From Actinomadura sp. 7K507 (GTDB taxonomy: Bacteria > Actinomycetota > Actinomycetes > Streptosporangiales > Streptosporangiaceae), in the NCBI RefSeq assembly GCF_004348425.1, contig NZ_SMKK01000030.1:1-49838 (forward strand): a DNA stretch of 49,838 bases, in the 5' to 3' direction. Each line of letters opens with the position of its first letter. Position 1 is the stretch's first letter. The notes under the pieces are model-generated. The model was not told the origin of the DNA. It ran no database searches and worked only from the letters and a program-made list of their open reading frames with translations. Made by a program: the position numbers and the translations under genes. This document shows, one piece after another, positions 41,256 to 49,799 of this stretch.

Positions 41256-42074
41256 TCAGCGGACCTCGGTGATCTCGGGACCGCGCTCGAAGGGGTTGAA
41301 GGTCTCCTCGCCTTCCTCGCCCTCCTCGGCGTCCTGTCCGGCCTCGCTGAACTCCTTGGGGATCTGCAGCTCCAGCAGCTCGCGCGGGGGCATCGGGGCG
41401 TCACCGCGGTGGACGACGACGCCGCGCAGCACGTCCTCCAGGACCTGCCACTGCTCCTCGTCCTCGATCGCAGCGCCCTGCACCACGGCCTGGAGGAACC
41501 AGCGGGGGCCGTCCACGCCGAGGAAGCGGATGATCTGCGGCGCCCACCCCTGCTCGACGAACTCGGCCGGGATCTGCTCGCGGACCTCCGGCGCCATGTC
41601 CGCGAGGACCTCCTCGGTCAGCGCGGCCGGGACCATCGCCAGCAGCTCGGGACCGAACGGGCCCTCGCCCTCCTGGATCTGGCCCTTGGCCTCCTCCTGG
41701 ATGTCCTTGGCGGTCTCACGGCGAACGTCTTCCCAGATACCGCTGCGCTTGGGCGCCGCGAACACCTGGAGCTGCATGGCGCTCTCCTCGTACTGCACGA
41801 GGACCGCGACGGGCCGCCCGTCGAGGGGGTTGCCCTCCTCGTCGACCTGGGTGGCCTCGAAGTTCACCTGAAAACCCAGTCCGGGCGCGATCGGCACCTC
41901 GAGGGAACCGAAATCGAGCCGCTGCATCTCGGGGACGGAGTCCTCGGAGTCCCACGGACCGCCCTCGGCGGACTCCGCCTTGGCGGGAGCCTCCTCGGCG
42001 GCCTCCGCCGGCTCCTCGGTCGCCTCGGGCACCTTCTCGGGCTCCTCGGCCTGCCGGCGACGTCCAAAAGCCAC
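41256..42074 (-). CDS. DUF3710 protein
   Basis: 272-residue acidic cytosolic protein. The first 45 residues and last 25 are Glu/Ala-rich and disordered; the central DUF3710 domain includes DFGSLEVPIAPGLGFQVNFEATQVDEEGNPLDGRPVAV, QVFAAPKRSGIWEDVRRETAKDIQ, and RFLGVDGPRWFLQAVVQGAA. This family is restricted to actinobacteria, has no known function, and commonly sits after dut, as here (gap of three bases). GAAGGAG upstream of GTG 42074 supports the start. Confidence 0.9.
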   Translation of the reverse strand: MAFGRRRQAEEPEKVPEATEEPAEAAEEAPAKAESAEGGPWDSEDSVPEMQRLDFGSLEVPIAPGLGFQVNFEATQVDEEGNPLDGRPVAVLVQYEESAMQLQVFAAPKRSGIWEDVRRETAKDIQEEAKGQIQEGEGPFGPELLAMVPAALTEEVLADMAPEVREQIPAEFVEQGWAPQIIRFLGVDGPRWFLQAVVQGAAIEDEEQWQVLEDVLRGVVVHRGDAPMPPRELLELQIPKEFSEAGQDAEEGEEGEETFNPFERGPEITEVR

Positions 42075-42077
42075 GAC

Positions 42078-42638
42078 TCACGCTCCTTCTCGACTGTGCT
42101 CATTCTCGCTGCCGCCCGCGCCCTCGGGCCCTCGGCCCGCCCGCGTGCCGCCTTCGCCTGCCGGACCGCCCGCGTCCCCGCCGTCGCGCGTGGGGGCGAA
42201 TCCGCCGGTGGAACCGAAGCCGCCGGCTCCGCGCGCCGAACCGGGAAGCTCGGTGACCTCGTGGAACACGGCCTGCTCCACCCGCTGCACGACCATCTGC
42301 GCAATGCGGTCTCCGCGCCGCAGCCTCGCTGTGACGCGGGGGTCGGTGTTCAGCAGGGTCACCTTGATCTCACCCCGATAGCCGGCGTCGACCGTACCGG
42401 GTGCATTGACTATGGTCACCCCCAACCTAGCGCCCAAACCGGACCTGGGGTGAATGAAAGCGGCGTAGCCATCGGGCAGCGCGATCGCGATGCCGGTCGG
42501 GACGACGGCGCGCTCCCCCGGCGGCAGTTCGACGTCCGCGGCCGCGACGAGATCGGCGCCCGCGTCGCCCGCGTGGGCGTACTGCGGCAGGGGCAGCTCG
42601 GCATCGAGCCGCCGGATCAGCACATCGACCTTGCTCAC
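42078..42638 (-). CDS. dut: deoxyuridine 5'-triphosphate nucleotidohydrolase (dUTPase)
   Basis: 186-residue trimeric dUTPase, hydrolysing dUTP to dUMP and keeping uracil out of DNA. All five motifs are visible: AGDAGADL (23-30), PRSGLGAR (64-71), [15 protein letters not shown] (77-91), [10 protein letters not shown] (108-117) and [10 protein letters not shown] (136-145). The remaining 40 residues form a Gly/Glu-rich disordered tail, longer than in E. coli (151 residues total). GTG 42638 is preceded by GTGAGGTG. It likely heads a dut-DUF3710 operon. Confidence 0.95.
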   Translation of the reverse strand: MSKVDVLIRRLDAELPLPQYAHAGDAGADLVAAADVELPPGERAVVPTGIAIALPDGYAAFIHPRSGLGARLGVTIVNAPGTVDAGYRGEIKVTLLNTDPRVTARLRRGDRIAQMVVQRVEQAVFHEVTELPGSARGAGGFGSTGGFAPTRDGGDAGGPAGEGGTRAGRGPEGAGGSENEHSREGA

Positions 42639-42835
42639 GGGTTCACCTCACGCGCGTTACCTGCCGGAAAACCCCACGACCCTATCCAGGCCGCCGTGCA
42701 CGGCCTGCGCTGAAACGCCGCTGCCGCGCGAGCCCGGCAATTGACCTTACCCGCTTCCGGCGATGACCACTTCCGGAAGGTTTGCCGCCAAAGGGAGGGA
42801 TTACGCGTAGCGTTACCCCTGTTACCCGGGGTTGT

Positions 42836-42860
42836 TCTGCGGGAAATGCGTTCCCGCAGA
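42836..42860 (+). promoter_or_regulatory. 10-bp hairpin next to the ribosome site of the mau-like operon
   Basis: TCTGCGGGAA-ATGCG-TTCCCGCAGA, ten perfect pairs with a five-base loop, ends immediately before AAGGGGACGGAC-ATG (42873). In RNA it would present or mask the ribosome site; as DNA it could be an operator. I see no gene in 42639-42872; TACGCGTAGCGT and the repeated GTTACCC at 42801-42827 mark the likely promoter zone. Confidence 0.6.
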
Positions 42861-42872
42861 AAGGGGACGGAC

Positions 42873-43568
42873 ATGAGCGGACCGGAGACCATCACCCACC
42901 GGTCGCTGGACGGCGTGCGGGTCCGGCTCTCCGGCGCCCACGATCTCGGGCGGCCGTGCACGTCGGTGGCGCGGATCGCCGACCGCGGGCGCCTCCACGA
43001 GATCTCCAGCGGTACCCGCACGGACGCGCTGGGCTGGGCCGAGGACATCGGGCTCGACCGCTTCGAGCAGGAGTTCCGCATCCAGGGCGGACGGCTCCGG
43101 GTCGGCCGGACCGCGACCCGCGACGCCGACACCGGGCTGAGCGACCCCGTCCTCGCGGCCGTGTGGGAGGGACGCCGCCACGCGGTCTTCACGCACCTGT
43201 ACCACGCGCGCCCGGCCGACGCGGTGGCGTTCTTCGGCACGATGCGGCTGACCGAGCACGCCGACGGGGTCACCGCCGTCCCGCGCGGGCGGGCCCGCCG
43301 TCCCGAACCCGCCGAGATGGTCAAGGAGGTCCCGGGGCTCGGGCTCATGGAGATCACCGCGCTGACCGGGCAGACGCGCAAACGGCTCCCGTCGTGGCGC
43401 GGCGCCTCCGTCGCGGGCGGGGAGCTGTTCCAGGACACGGTGGAGGGCCAGGGCCCCTACTTCCTCCTCGCGCTGAAGTCGCTGCTGGTGACCGTCCTGC
43501 CCGAAGAGGACCGGGTGCGGGAGGTCCCGCGGCGCCTCGCGGGGCTGGCCGTCAGGGCGATCCGGTGA
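42873..43568 (+). CDS. unknown protein, first gene of the mau-like operon
   Basis: 231-residue soluble-looking protein without signal peptide, membrane helix or a motif I recognise. It is rich in short charged strands (VRVRLSGAHDLGRPCTSVARIADRGRLHEISSG; FEQEFRIQGGRLRVGRTATRD; HAVFTHLYHARPADAVAFFGTM), suggesting a beta-rich fold, with a helical C-terminus. GGGGA before ATG 42873 fixes the start, and a hairpin lies directly upstream. The stop overlaps the MauE-like gene (GTGA). It could be a dedicated chaperone, regulator or modification factor for the MauA-like product; this is guesswork from context. Confidence 0.8.
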   Translation: MSGPETITHRSLDGVRVRLSGAHDLGRPCTSVARIADRGRLHEISSGTRTDALGWAEDIGLDRFEQEFRIQGGRLRVGRTATRDADTGLSDPVLAAVWEGRRHAVFTHLYHARPADAVAFFGTMRLTEHADGVTAVPRGRARRPEPAEMVKEVPGLGLMEITALTGQTRKRLPSWRGASVAGGELFQDTVEGQGPYFLLALKSLLVTVLPEEDRVREVPRRLAGLAVRAIR

Positions 43569-44095
43569 CCGGGCTCCTGGCGGGGATCGCGGTGACGGCG
43601 GTTCCGCTCGTCCTGCTTGTCTCGGTGTTCGCGCAGGTCAGGCACCCTCGGATGCTCGCCGCGGCGCTGCGGGCGCACCGGACGCTGCCTCCCGCCCTCA
43701 CCGGTCCCGTGGCGGCCGCCGCGATCGCCGTGGAGGCGCTGGCCGGTGCGGGCGGCGCGCTGGCGCTGCTCTTCCGGCTGGACGGGCCGGTGCGCGCGGC
43801 GTCCGGGGCCGCGGCCGTCCTGCTCGCCTCGTACGCGCTCTACGCGACCTACGTCTCCCGGACCCGGCGCGGTGTCCCGTGCGGCTGCGCGGGCGGGGAC
43901 GCCCCGATGACCGGCTGGGTCGCGGGACGGGCCGCCGCCCTCTCCGCCCTGGCCCTCTTCGGCGCCGCGCACGGGCCGCCCACCGGCCGGACCGCGTACG
44001 AGCTGACCGTCGCCGCCGCGGCGGGGCTGGCGTTCGGGGTGCTCCTCTGGACGCTCCCGAACGCCATGATCGAAGAGAGGAGGCCCGCCGGATGA
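43565..44095 (+). CDS. MauE/DoxX-family redox-associated membrane protein
   Basis: 176-residue protein with about four membrane helices. The segment YVSRTRRGVPCGCAGGDAPM carries the CGC motif typical of MauE-like proteins, where it precedes the third helix. MauE is needed, with MauD, for disulfide formation and stability of the methylamine dehydrogenase light chain in the periplasm. GTG 43565 overlaps the preceding stop, and the stop is overlapped by the next start (ATGA). It probably passes electrons from the thioredoxin-like partner to membrane quinone; that mechanism is inferred. Confidence 0.85.
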   Translation: MTGLLAGIAVTAVPLVLLVSVFAQVRHPRMLAAALRAHRTLPPALTGPVAAAAIAVEALAGAGGALALLFRLDGPVRAASGAAAVLLASYALYATYVSRTRRGVPCGCAGGDAPMTGWVAGRAAALSALALFGAAHGPPTGRTAYELTVAAAAGLAFGVLLWTLPNAMIEERRPAG

Positions 44096-44586
44096 GCTTC
44101 CAGAACAGCGCGCTGCTGCTGTCGTGGGTGGCGATCCTGCTGCTCTCACTGGTGGTCGCCGGTCTCGTCCGCCGGGTGCACGCGCTGAGCCGTGGAGCAC
44201 CGGCCCGGACCGGTCTGGGGCCCGCGCCCGGCACCGCCGCGCCCGCGTTCGACCGGCTCGGTCCCGGCCTGCTGCTCTTCCTGGACCGCGACTGCGGCGT
44301 CTGCACCGACGTGCTGGCCGCCGCCGGCTCGCTGGACGGCCCGCTGCACGCGATCTTCGCGGGACCGCCGCCCGGCGACGCGCCGCCGCCCGGCCCGTCC
44401 CGGCACGGCCCGTCCCGGCACGGTCCGACCGTGCTCGCCGACGAGCAGGACGGCCTGTTCGCCGACTACGGCGTCCCCGCCACCCCGTTCGCCGTGCTCG
44501 TCGGAGCGGACGGGCGGGTGCGGGCCGCCGAGCCCGTCGGCTCCCCCGAGGCGCTGCGCGAGCTCACCCTGGAGGCGAGCCGATGA
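44092..44586 (+). CDS. membrane-anchored thioredoxin-like protein (MauD-like)
   Basis: 164-residue protein with an N-terminal membrane anchor (ALLLSWVAILLLSLVVAGLV) and an extracytoplasmic thioredoxin fold: LLLFLDRDCGVCTDVL contains the CxxC active site (CGVC), and GVPATPFAVLVGADGRV contains the cis-proline loop. The body has a Pro/Gly/His-rich insert (PPPGDAPPPGPSRHGPSRHG) that seems disordered. MauD has this plan and is thought to act in disulfide formation of MauA. Coupled by ATGA overlaps on both sides, so it almost certainly serves the Cys-rich protein encoded next. Confidence 0.85.
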   Translation: MSFQNSALLLSWVAILLLSLVVAGLVRRVHALSRGAPARTGLGPAPGTAAPAFDRLGPGLLLFLDRDCGVCTDVLAAAGSLDGPLHAIFAGPPPGDAPPPGPSRHGPSRHGPTVLADEQDGLFADYGVPATPFAVLVGADGRVRAAEPVGSPEALRELTLEASR

Positions 44587-45137
44587 TCGAGCTGGATGAC
44601 GTCCCGCCGCTGCGCGGCCCGCGTCCGCAGGGGGCGCGGCGCATCCGGCGCCGGCCCGTCCCGCCGGACGCGCCGAAGCTCAGGCCGGCGCGCCGCAGCA
44701 TCCTCACGGGCCTCTTCGCGGCCGGCGCCACGGCCGGCCTGAAGGCCCTCGGCGTCTTCCCGCCCGCGCGGGACGCGCTCTCGTCCGGGTTCGAGCTGGT
44801 CGGCTACTACGACATCTATCCGCGGTGCCCGTCGTACGCCGCCGGCCACAACTGCTCCCCCGGCTGCGGGCCGAGCTACGCGTGCAGCTGGTGCTGCCGG
44901 ACGAGCGGCAAGTACAAGGGATTCCACAAGTCGGGCGTGTCGCATCCGGGCTGGTACAAGCTGCGTCCCAGCCAGTGCTACGGCGGCGGCTACGACGGCT
45001 GGCTCTGGGCGTACTCCAAGAGCTGCGGCTACTGCAAGAAGGGCGTCACCTGGCGCTGCCACGACGGCTGGAAGAAGTCCAAGCAGGGCAACTGGTACAA
45101 GACCATCTGCCGCAAAGTGGTCTCGTGCAAGAACTGA
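44583..45137 (+). CDS. MauA-like cysteine-rich protein with twin-arginine signal
   Basis: 184-residue protein. A long N-region (1-36) is followed by RRSILTGLFAAGATAGLKALG, a Tat-type signal. The mature part has twelve cysteines (82, 91, 95, 101, 104, 105, 132, 148, 151, 159, 176, 182), enough for six disulfides, as in the methylamine dehydrogenase light chain. CYGGGYDGWLWAYSKSCGY (132-150) resembles the MauA core CYxPTDGxxYLIAYRDCCGY. W157 before C159 could match the second tryptophylquinone Trp; the first has no sure counterpart (W124 is a candidate). It overlaps the MauD-like gene by ATGA. It is either a divergent quinone-cofactor subunit or a structural relative with another role. Confidence 0.75.
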   Translation: MIELDDVPPLRGPRPQGARRIRRRPVPPDAPKLRPARRSILTGLFAAGATAGLKALGVFPPARDALSSGFELVGYYDIYPRCPSYAAGHNCSPGCGPSYACSWCCRTSGKYKGFHKSGVSHPGWYKLRPSQCYGGGYDGWLWAYSKSCGYCKKGVTWRCHDGWKKSKQGNWYKTICRKVVSCKN

Positions 45138-45292
45138 GTGCCGGGCGGCTGCGGCGGGGCCTGACCGACCCTCTCCTGCCCGTCGCCGCCCTGGCGCTTC
45201 TCGCCGTCGCCGCGGCGGCCCTCGGCGCCGCCGTCCTGTGCTGGGCCTCGATCGGCGTCCTCGCCGGGTTCTCGCTGTCCGGCAGCGTTTGA
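45125..45292 (+). CDS. small single-pass membrane protein in the mau-like operon
   Basis: 55-residue protein with a short basic start (QELSAGRLRRGLTD) and one long hydrophobic stretch (PLLPVAALALLAVAAAALGAAVLCWASIGVLAG). GTG 45125 overlaps the end of the MauA-like gene by 13 bases; no ribosome site is obvious, so coupling is assumed. Too short for most gene callers. It might be an anchor or assembly factor for the secreted protein. Unknown function. Confidence 0.55.
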   Translation: MQELSAGRLRRGLTDPLLPVAALALLAVAAAALGAAVLCWASIGVLAGFSLSGSV

Positions 45293-45310
45293 ACGCGCAA
45301 CAGCGAATCG

Positions 45311-45865
45311 GTGCTGTTCTCGCCAGGTTGGCGGGCCCCGGTACGGCAGGGCGAGGTCCTGGCCGTCTTCACCCTCGGGCTCCTGCTCGGGGGCACGCTC
45401 AGCGCGGCGGCCGTCTGGCTGCTGTCGGGCCTGGCCACGCCGCTGCCGCCGCCGGTCCGCACGTCCGCGATCGTGGCGGTGGCGGCCCTCGGCGCGGCCC
45501 GCGAGCTCGGGCTGGTCCGGATTCCCCTGCCGCAGAACGCACGGCAGATCCCGCCGGAAGTCCTCCAGACGCGTCTGCGCCGCGGTTCCCTGCAGTTCGG
45601 CTTCGAGCTCGGTACCGGCGTCCGGACCTACGTCCCGGCGGCAAGCCCCTACGTCCTGGCCCTCGCGCTCCTCCTCAGCGTGCCGGCTCTGTCCGTCGCC
45701 CTCCTCACGGGCGCGACCTTCGGTGCCGGGCGCGCCCTGAGCGCCGTCCTCACGTACCTGGCCCGGGACGATCGCCGTCCCGCCCTCCTGGCCGTCCGGA
45801 TGCCCCGCCTGAAGGCCGCCGCGGCCCTCACGGTCCTCGTCGCCCTGACCCTCCTGCTCGTGTGA
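45311..45865 (+). CDS. polytopic membrane protein, last gene of the mau-like operon
   Basis: 184-residue protein with four to five membrane helices (VLAVFTLGLLLGGTLSAAAVWLLSG; ALALLLSVPALSVALLTGATFG; AAALTVLVALTLLLV) and a conserved-looking loop, RRGSLQFGFELGTGVRTYVPAASPYVLA. It contains no cysteine, so it is not itself a thiol carrier. By place in the operon it might correspond to the membrane protein MauF of mau clusters, which is also needed for methylamine dehydrogenase biogenesis, but I cannot show homology. GTG 45311 is 18 bases after the preceding stop. Confidence 0.7.
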   Translation: MLFSPGWRAPVRQGEVLAVFTLGLLLGGTLSAAAVWLLSGLATPLPPPVRTSAIVAVAALGAARELGLVRIPLPQNARQIPPEVLQTRLRRGSLQFGFELGTGVRTYVPAASPYVLALALLLSVPALSVALLTGATFGAGRALSAVLTYLARDDRRPALLAVRMPRLKAAAALTVLVALTLLLV

Positions 45866-45943
45866 CATTCTGTAACGAATGCTGCCTTGATAGCGCGACA
45901 TCGCCCGTTTCGCCTTGACGTCTTCATTGGACCTCGATTCGAT
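45866..45943 (+). promoter_or_regulatory. promoter region of the P450 gene
   Basis: TTGACG (45915-45920) and TTCGAT (45938-45943) are spaced by 17 bases and fit a housekeeping promoter. Upstream, CATTC-TGTAAC-GAATG (45866-45881) is an inverted repeat that could be an operator. Confidence 0.45.
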
Positions 45944-45989
45944 AGAAACCGAACGAGATTCTGAAATCGGCTCGAGGATGGTGCGCGGC

Positions 45990-47276
45990 ATGACGACCAC
46001 GGCGCGGGCGAAGGTCGACGGCAACCTGTCGAACCTGGAGTTCTGGGCGCTGCCGCCGGACCGGCGCATGGCGGCGTTCGCCGAGCTGCGGCAGCGCGAG
46101 CACCCGGCGTTCTTCCCGGAGCTGAAGCTGCCGTTCGTCAAGACCGGCCCCGGTTTCTACGCGCTCGCCAGGCACGCCGACGTCGTCGAGGCCAGCCGCA
46201 CGCCGCAGGTCTTCAGCAGCGAGCCGTGCTCCAACAGCATCGCCGACCTGCCCGGCTACCTGGCGCGCTACTTCGGCTCGATGATCAACATGGACGATCC
46301 CCGGCACGCCAAGATCCGGCGGATCGTGTCGCGGGCGTTCACCCCGCGCATCTTGGAGAAGATGGAGACCGACCTTCAGGCGAGCGCGACCCGGATCGTG
46401 GACGACCTGATCGACAAGGGGTCGGCGGACTTCGTCACCGACGTCGCGGCGCGGCTGCCCCTCCAGGTCATCTGCGACATGATGGGCATCCCCGAGCGCG
46501 TGCGCCCCATGGTGTACGACCGGACGAACACCATCCTCGGCCTGGGCGACCCCGAGTACACCGGCGGCAGGGACTACACCCGCGACGGCATCACCCGCCT
46601 CGGCGCGCTGTACGGGCTCCTCAAGGTCATGGTCGCCGGGTACGAACTGAACCACCTGGCGATGAAGCTGTCCCGGAAGCGGCGCAGGAACCCCGGCGAC
46701 GACCTGGTCTCCGCGCTGATCTCGGCCGAGGTGGACGGGGAGCGGCTGACCGACCAGGAGATCGGCTCGTTCTTCATCCTGCTCGTGGTGGCCGGGAACG
46801 AGACGACGCGGAACGCCATGTCGCACGGCCTGAAGCTGCTCACCGACAACCCGGAGCAGCGCGCCCTGCTGCTGGAGGACTTCGACGCCCACGCGCCCGG
46901 GGCCGTGGAGGAGATCGTCCGGCTGTCCACGCCGGTCATCCAGTTCCGCAGGACGCTGACCCGCGACTACGAGATGAACGGCCACCAGTACAAGACCGGC
47001 GACAAGGTCCTGCTGTTCTACAACTCGGCCAACCGGGACGAGACCGTCTTCGAGAACCCCGACGCCTTCGACATCACGCGCTCGCCCAACCCGCATGTGG
47101 GGTTCGGCGGCCCAGGCCCGCACTTCTGCCTCGGCGCCAACCTGGCCCGGCGGGAGATCACGGTGATGTTCCGCGAGCTGTTCACCCGCGTCCCCGAGAT
47201 CCGCGCCACCGGGGAGCCCGACCGGCTGTTCTCCAGCTTCATCAACGGCATCAAGCACCTGCCCTGCGAGGTCTGA
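45990..47276 (+). CDS. cytochrome P450 (CYP124/125/142-like)
   Basis: 428-residue haem monooxygenase. Signatures: NMDDPRHAKIRRIVSRAFTPR, I-helix VVAGNETTRNAMSHG, K-helix EEIVR, and haem loop FGGPGPHFCLGANLARRE with the Cys ligand. The AGNETTRN helix is typical of the CYP124/125/142 group that hydroxylates sterols and branched lipids in mycobacteria, so a lipid substrate is a reasonable guess. ATG 45990 is chosen because GAGG lies 12 bases upstream; ATG 45978 is an alternative, whereas an earlier TTG in frame falls in the -35 box. No ferredoxin gene is adjacent. Confidence 0.92.
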   Translation: MTTTARAKVDGNLSNLEFWALPPDRRMAAFAELRQREHPAFFPELKLPFVKTGPGFYALARHADVVEASRTPQVFSSEPCSNSIADLPGYLARYFGSMINMDDPRHAKIRRIVSRAFTPRILEKMETDLQASATRIVDDLIDKGSADFVTDVAARLPLQVICDMMGIPERVRPMVYDRTNTILGLGDPEYTGGRDYTRDGITRLGALYGLLKVMVAGYELNHLAMKLSRKRRRNPGDDLVSALISAEVDGERLTDQEIGSFFILLVVAGNETTRNAMSHGLKLLTDNPEQRALLLEDFDAHAPGAVEEIVRLSTPVIQFRRTLTRDYEMNGHQYKTGDKVLLFYNSANRDETVFENPDAFDITRSPNPHVGFGGPGPHFCLGANLARREITVMFRELFTRVPEIRATGEPDRLFSSFINGIKHLPCEV

Positions 47277-47306
47277 AGGGCGGCCGGGCTCCGAGCGGCG
47301 GGCCGG

Positions 47307-49799
47307 TCAGGTCGCTGGTGCCAGGACGACGTCGACGGTCAGGCCGACGGGGGCGTCCTCCAGCGTCAGGTCGGCGATGCGGCCGGCCGCGGCCAGATCC
47401 GGCCGCGAGATCCGCAGCACCTCGGCGCCGCGGACGACCGCGCGGGACACGTCGGCGCGCATCGACGCCTTCGCCTCGGACTTGGCCTTGCGGACCTGCC
47501 GCAGCGCCTCACCGGTCGCGGCGAGGACGGCCGGGTCGCCGCCCGGCGGCAGCTCGGCCGCGGACGGCCAGGACGCCGCGTGCACCGACCCGTCCCGCCA
47601 CCACGACCAGACCTCCTCGGTCACGAACGGCAGGACGGGCGCGAACAGGCGCAGCAGAACCGACAGCGCGGTGCGCAGCGCCGCCCGCGCCGACTGCGCC
47701 TCCGGTCCGTTCCCATAGGCGCGCGTCTTGACCAGCTCCAGGTAGTCGTCGCAGAACTCCCAGAAGAACCGCTCCGTGTGCTCCACGGCCCGCGTGTAGT
47801 CGTAGCTCTCGAACGCTTCCGTCGCCTCCCCGACGACACCCGACAGCGCCGCCAGCATCGCCTTGTCCAGCGGCTCGGTGATGGACGCGTCCGCCTCGAC
47901 CTCGCCCAGGCCCAGCACGAACTTGGACGCGTTGAGGATCTTGATGGCGAGGCGCCGGCCGACCTTGATCTGGCCGGTGTCGAACGCGGTGTCGGTCCCC
48001 GGGCGCCCGCTGGCCGCCCAGTAGCGGACGGCGTCGGAGCCGTACTCGCGCAGCAGGTCGATCGGCGTGACGACGTTCCCCTTCGACTTCGACATCTTCT
48101 TGCGGTCCGGGTCGAGGATCCACCCGGACAGCGCCGTGCCCTTCCACGGCAGCGAGCCGTGCTCCAGATGCGCGCGGACGACCGTGGAGAACAGCCACGT
48201 CCGGATGATGTCGTGCCCCTGGGGACGCAGGTCGTAGGGGAACACGCGGCCGAACAGGTCGGCGTCGCGCTCCCAGCCGCCCGCGATCTGCGGGGTCAGC
48301 GACGAGGTCGCCCAGGTGTCCATCACGTCGGGGTCGCCGACGAAGCCGTTGGGCTTGCCGCGCTGATCCTCGGTGAAACCCGGCGGGACGTCGGACGACG
48401 GGTCGACGGGCAGCACGTCCTCGGACGGCGTGACCGGATCGTCGTAGAGCGGCTCCCCGGAGTCGTCCAGCCGGTACCAGACGGGGATCGGGACACCGAA
48501 GAACCGCTGCCGCGAGATCAGCCAGTCGCCGTTCAGCCCCTCGACCCAGTTCTCGTAGCGGGCGCGCATGTAGCCGGGGTGCCACTCCAGCTCGCGGCCG
48601 CGCGCGATCATCTCGGCGCGCAGGCCCGCGTCGCGCCCGCCGTTGCGGATGTACCACTGCCGGGTCGTGACGATCTCCAGGGGCTTGCTGCCCCGCTCGT
48701 AGAACTTCACCGGGCGGGTGATCTTCCGGGGCTCGCCGTCCAGGTCCCCGGACTCGCGGAGCAGCTCGACGACGCGCTCCTTGGCGGAGAACACCGTCTT
48801 GCCGGCCAGCTCGCCGTAGGGGTGCGCGGGGACGCCCTGCGGCGGGTCGGCGGCCAGCCGCCCGTCCCAGCCGACGATCGCGCGGGTCGGAAGGTCAAGC
48901 TCGCGCCACCACGTGACGTCCGTGACGTCGCCGAACGTGCAGATCATCGCGATGCCGGAGCCCTTGTCGGGCTCGGCCAGCCGGTGGGCGACGACCGGGA
49001 CGTCCACGCCGAACAGCGGCGTGCGGACGGTCGTCCCGAACAGCTCCCGGTACCGCTCGTCGTCGGGGTGGGCGACCAGCGCGACGCACGCGGGCAGCAG
49101 CTCGGGACGCGTCGTCTCGATGTAGACCGGACGTTCCTGCTTGTGGAACCGGATCCGGTAGAAGGCGCCGGGCTGGTCGCGGTCCTCCAGCTCGGCCTGG
49201 GCGACGGCGGTGCGGAACGTCACGTCCCAAAGCGTCGGCGCCTCCGAGACGTACGCCTCGCCACGTGCCAGGTTGCGCAGGAACGCGCGCTGGGACGCCA
49301 TGCGGGAGCCGTCCCCGATCGTCGTGTACAGCAGCCCCCAGTCGACCGACAGGCCGACACGGCGCCACGTCTCCTCGAACGCCTTCTCGTCGACCTCGGT
49401 GAGCCGCTCGCACAGCTCGATGAAGTTGCGCCGCGAGACTGGGAGCTGGCGCTTGGGGTCGGGCTTGGCCGGAGGCTCGAACTCCGGGTCGTAGGGAAGC
49501 GACGGGTCGCACCGGACACCGAAGTGGTTCTGGACGCGGCGTTCGGTCGGCAGGCCGTTATCGTCCCAGCCCATGGGGTAGAAGACCGCCCGACCGCGCA
49601 TGCGGTGGAACCGCGCGACGGCGTCGGTGTGGGTGTAGGAGAAGACGTGGCCGACATGGAGGGAACCGCTCACGGTGGGCGGCGGGGTGTCGATCGAGTA
49701 GACCTCGCCGCGCGGCCGGGTCCGGTCGAAGCGGTAGACGCCCTCGTCCTCCCAGGCGCGTACCCACTTGTCCTCCAGGCCGTCCAGGGTGGGCTTGGG
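47307..49799 (-). CDS. valS: valyl-tRNA synthetase, 5' end cut by the contig edge
   Basis: At least 831 residues of a class I synthetase that charges tRNA-Val. The HIGH-type motif reads [12 protein letters not shown], the editing domain follows, and [13 protein letters not shown] carries KMSKS; the C-terminal part is the anticodon-binding domain. The form is the shorter one common in actinobacteria (about 840 residues) rather than the E. coli form of about 950. The last genomic codon is at 49797-49799; beyond that the sequence is adapter, so only the first few residues before [13 protein letters not shown] are missing. It is convergent with the P450 gene. Confidence 0.95.
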   Translation of the reverse strand, partial: PKPTLDGLEDKWVRAWEDEGVYRFDRTRPRGEVYSIDTPPPTVSGSLHVGHVFSYTHTDAVARFHRMRGRAVFYPMGWDDNGLPTERRVQNHFGVRCDPSLPYDPEFEPPAKPDPKRQLPVSRRNFIELCERLTEVDEKAFEETWRRVGLSVDWGLLYTTIGDGSRMASQRAFLRNLARGEAYVSEAPTLWDVTFRTAVAQAELEDRDQPGAFYRIRFHKQERPVYIETTRPELLPACVALVAHPDDERYRELFGTTVRTPLFGVDVPVVAHRLAEPDKGSGIAMICTFGDVTDVTWWRELDLPTRAIVGWDGRLAADPPQGVPAHPYGELAGKTVFSAKERVVELLRESGDLDGEPRKITRPVKFYERGSKPLEIVTTRQWYIRNGGRDAGLRAEMIARGRELEWHPGYMRARYENWVEGLNGDWLISRQRFFGVPIPVWYRLDDSGEPLYDDPVTPSEDVLPVDPSSDVPPGFTEDQRGKPNGFVGDPDVMDTWATSSLTPQIAGGWERDADLFGRVFPYDLRPQGHDIIRTWLFSTVVRAHLEHGSLPWKGTALSGWILDPDRKKMSKSKGNVVTPIDLLREYGSDAVRYWAASGRPGTDTAFDTGQIKVGRRLAIKILNASKFVLGLGEVEADASITEPLDKAMLAALSGVVGEATEAFESYDYTRAVEHTERFFWEFCDDYLELVKTRAYGNGPEAQSARAALRTALSVLLRLFAPVLPFVTEEVWSWWRDGSVHAASWPSAAELPPGGDPAVLAATGEALRQVRKAKSEAKASMRADVSRAVVRGAEVLRISRPDLAAAGRIADLTLEDAPVGLTVDVVLAPAT

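Noticed and set aside
42873..45865. Complete methylamine dehydrogenase operon
   Set aside because: No MauB propeller subunit, MauG di-haem protein or amicyanin gene is present in the window.
45915..45989. Upstream TTG start for the P450
   Set aside because: The TTG is part of the likely -35 box TTGACG, and the added residues are not P450-like.
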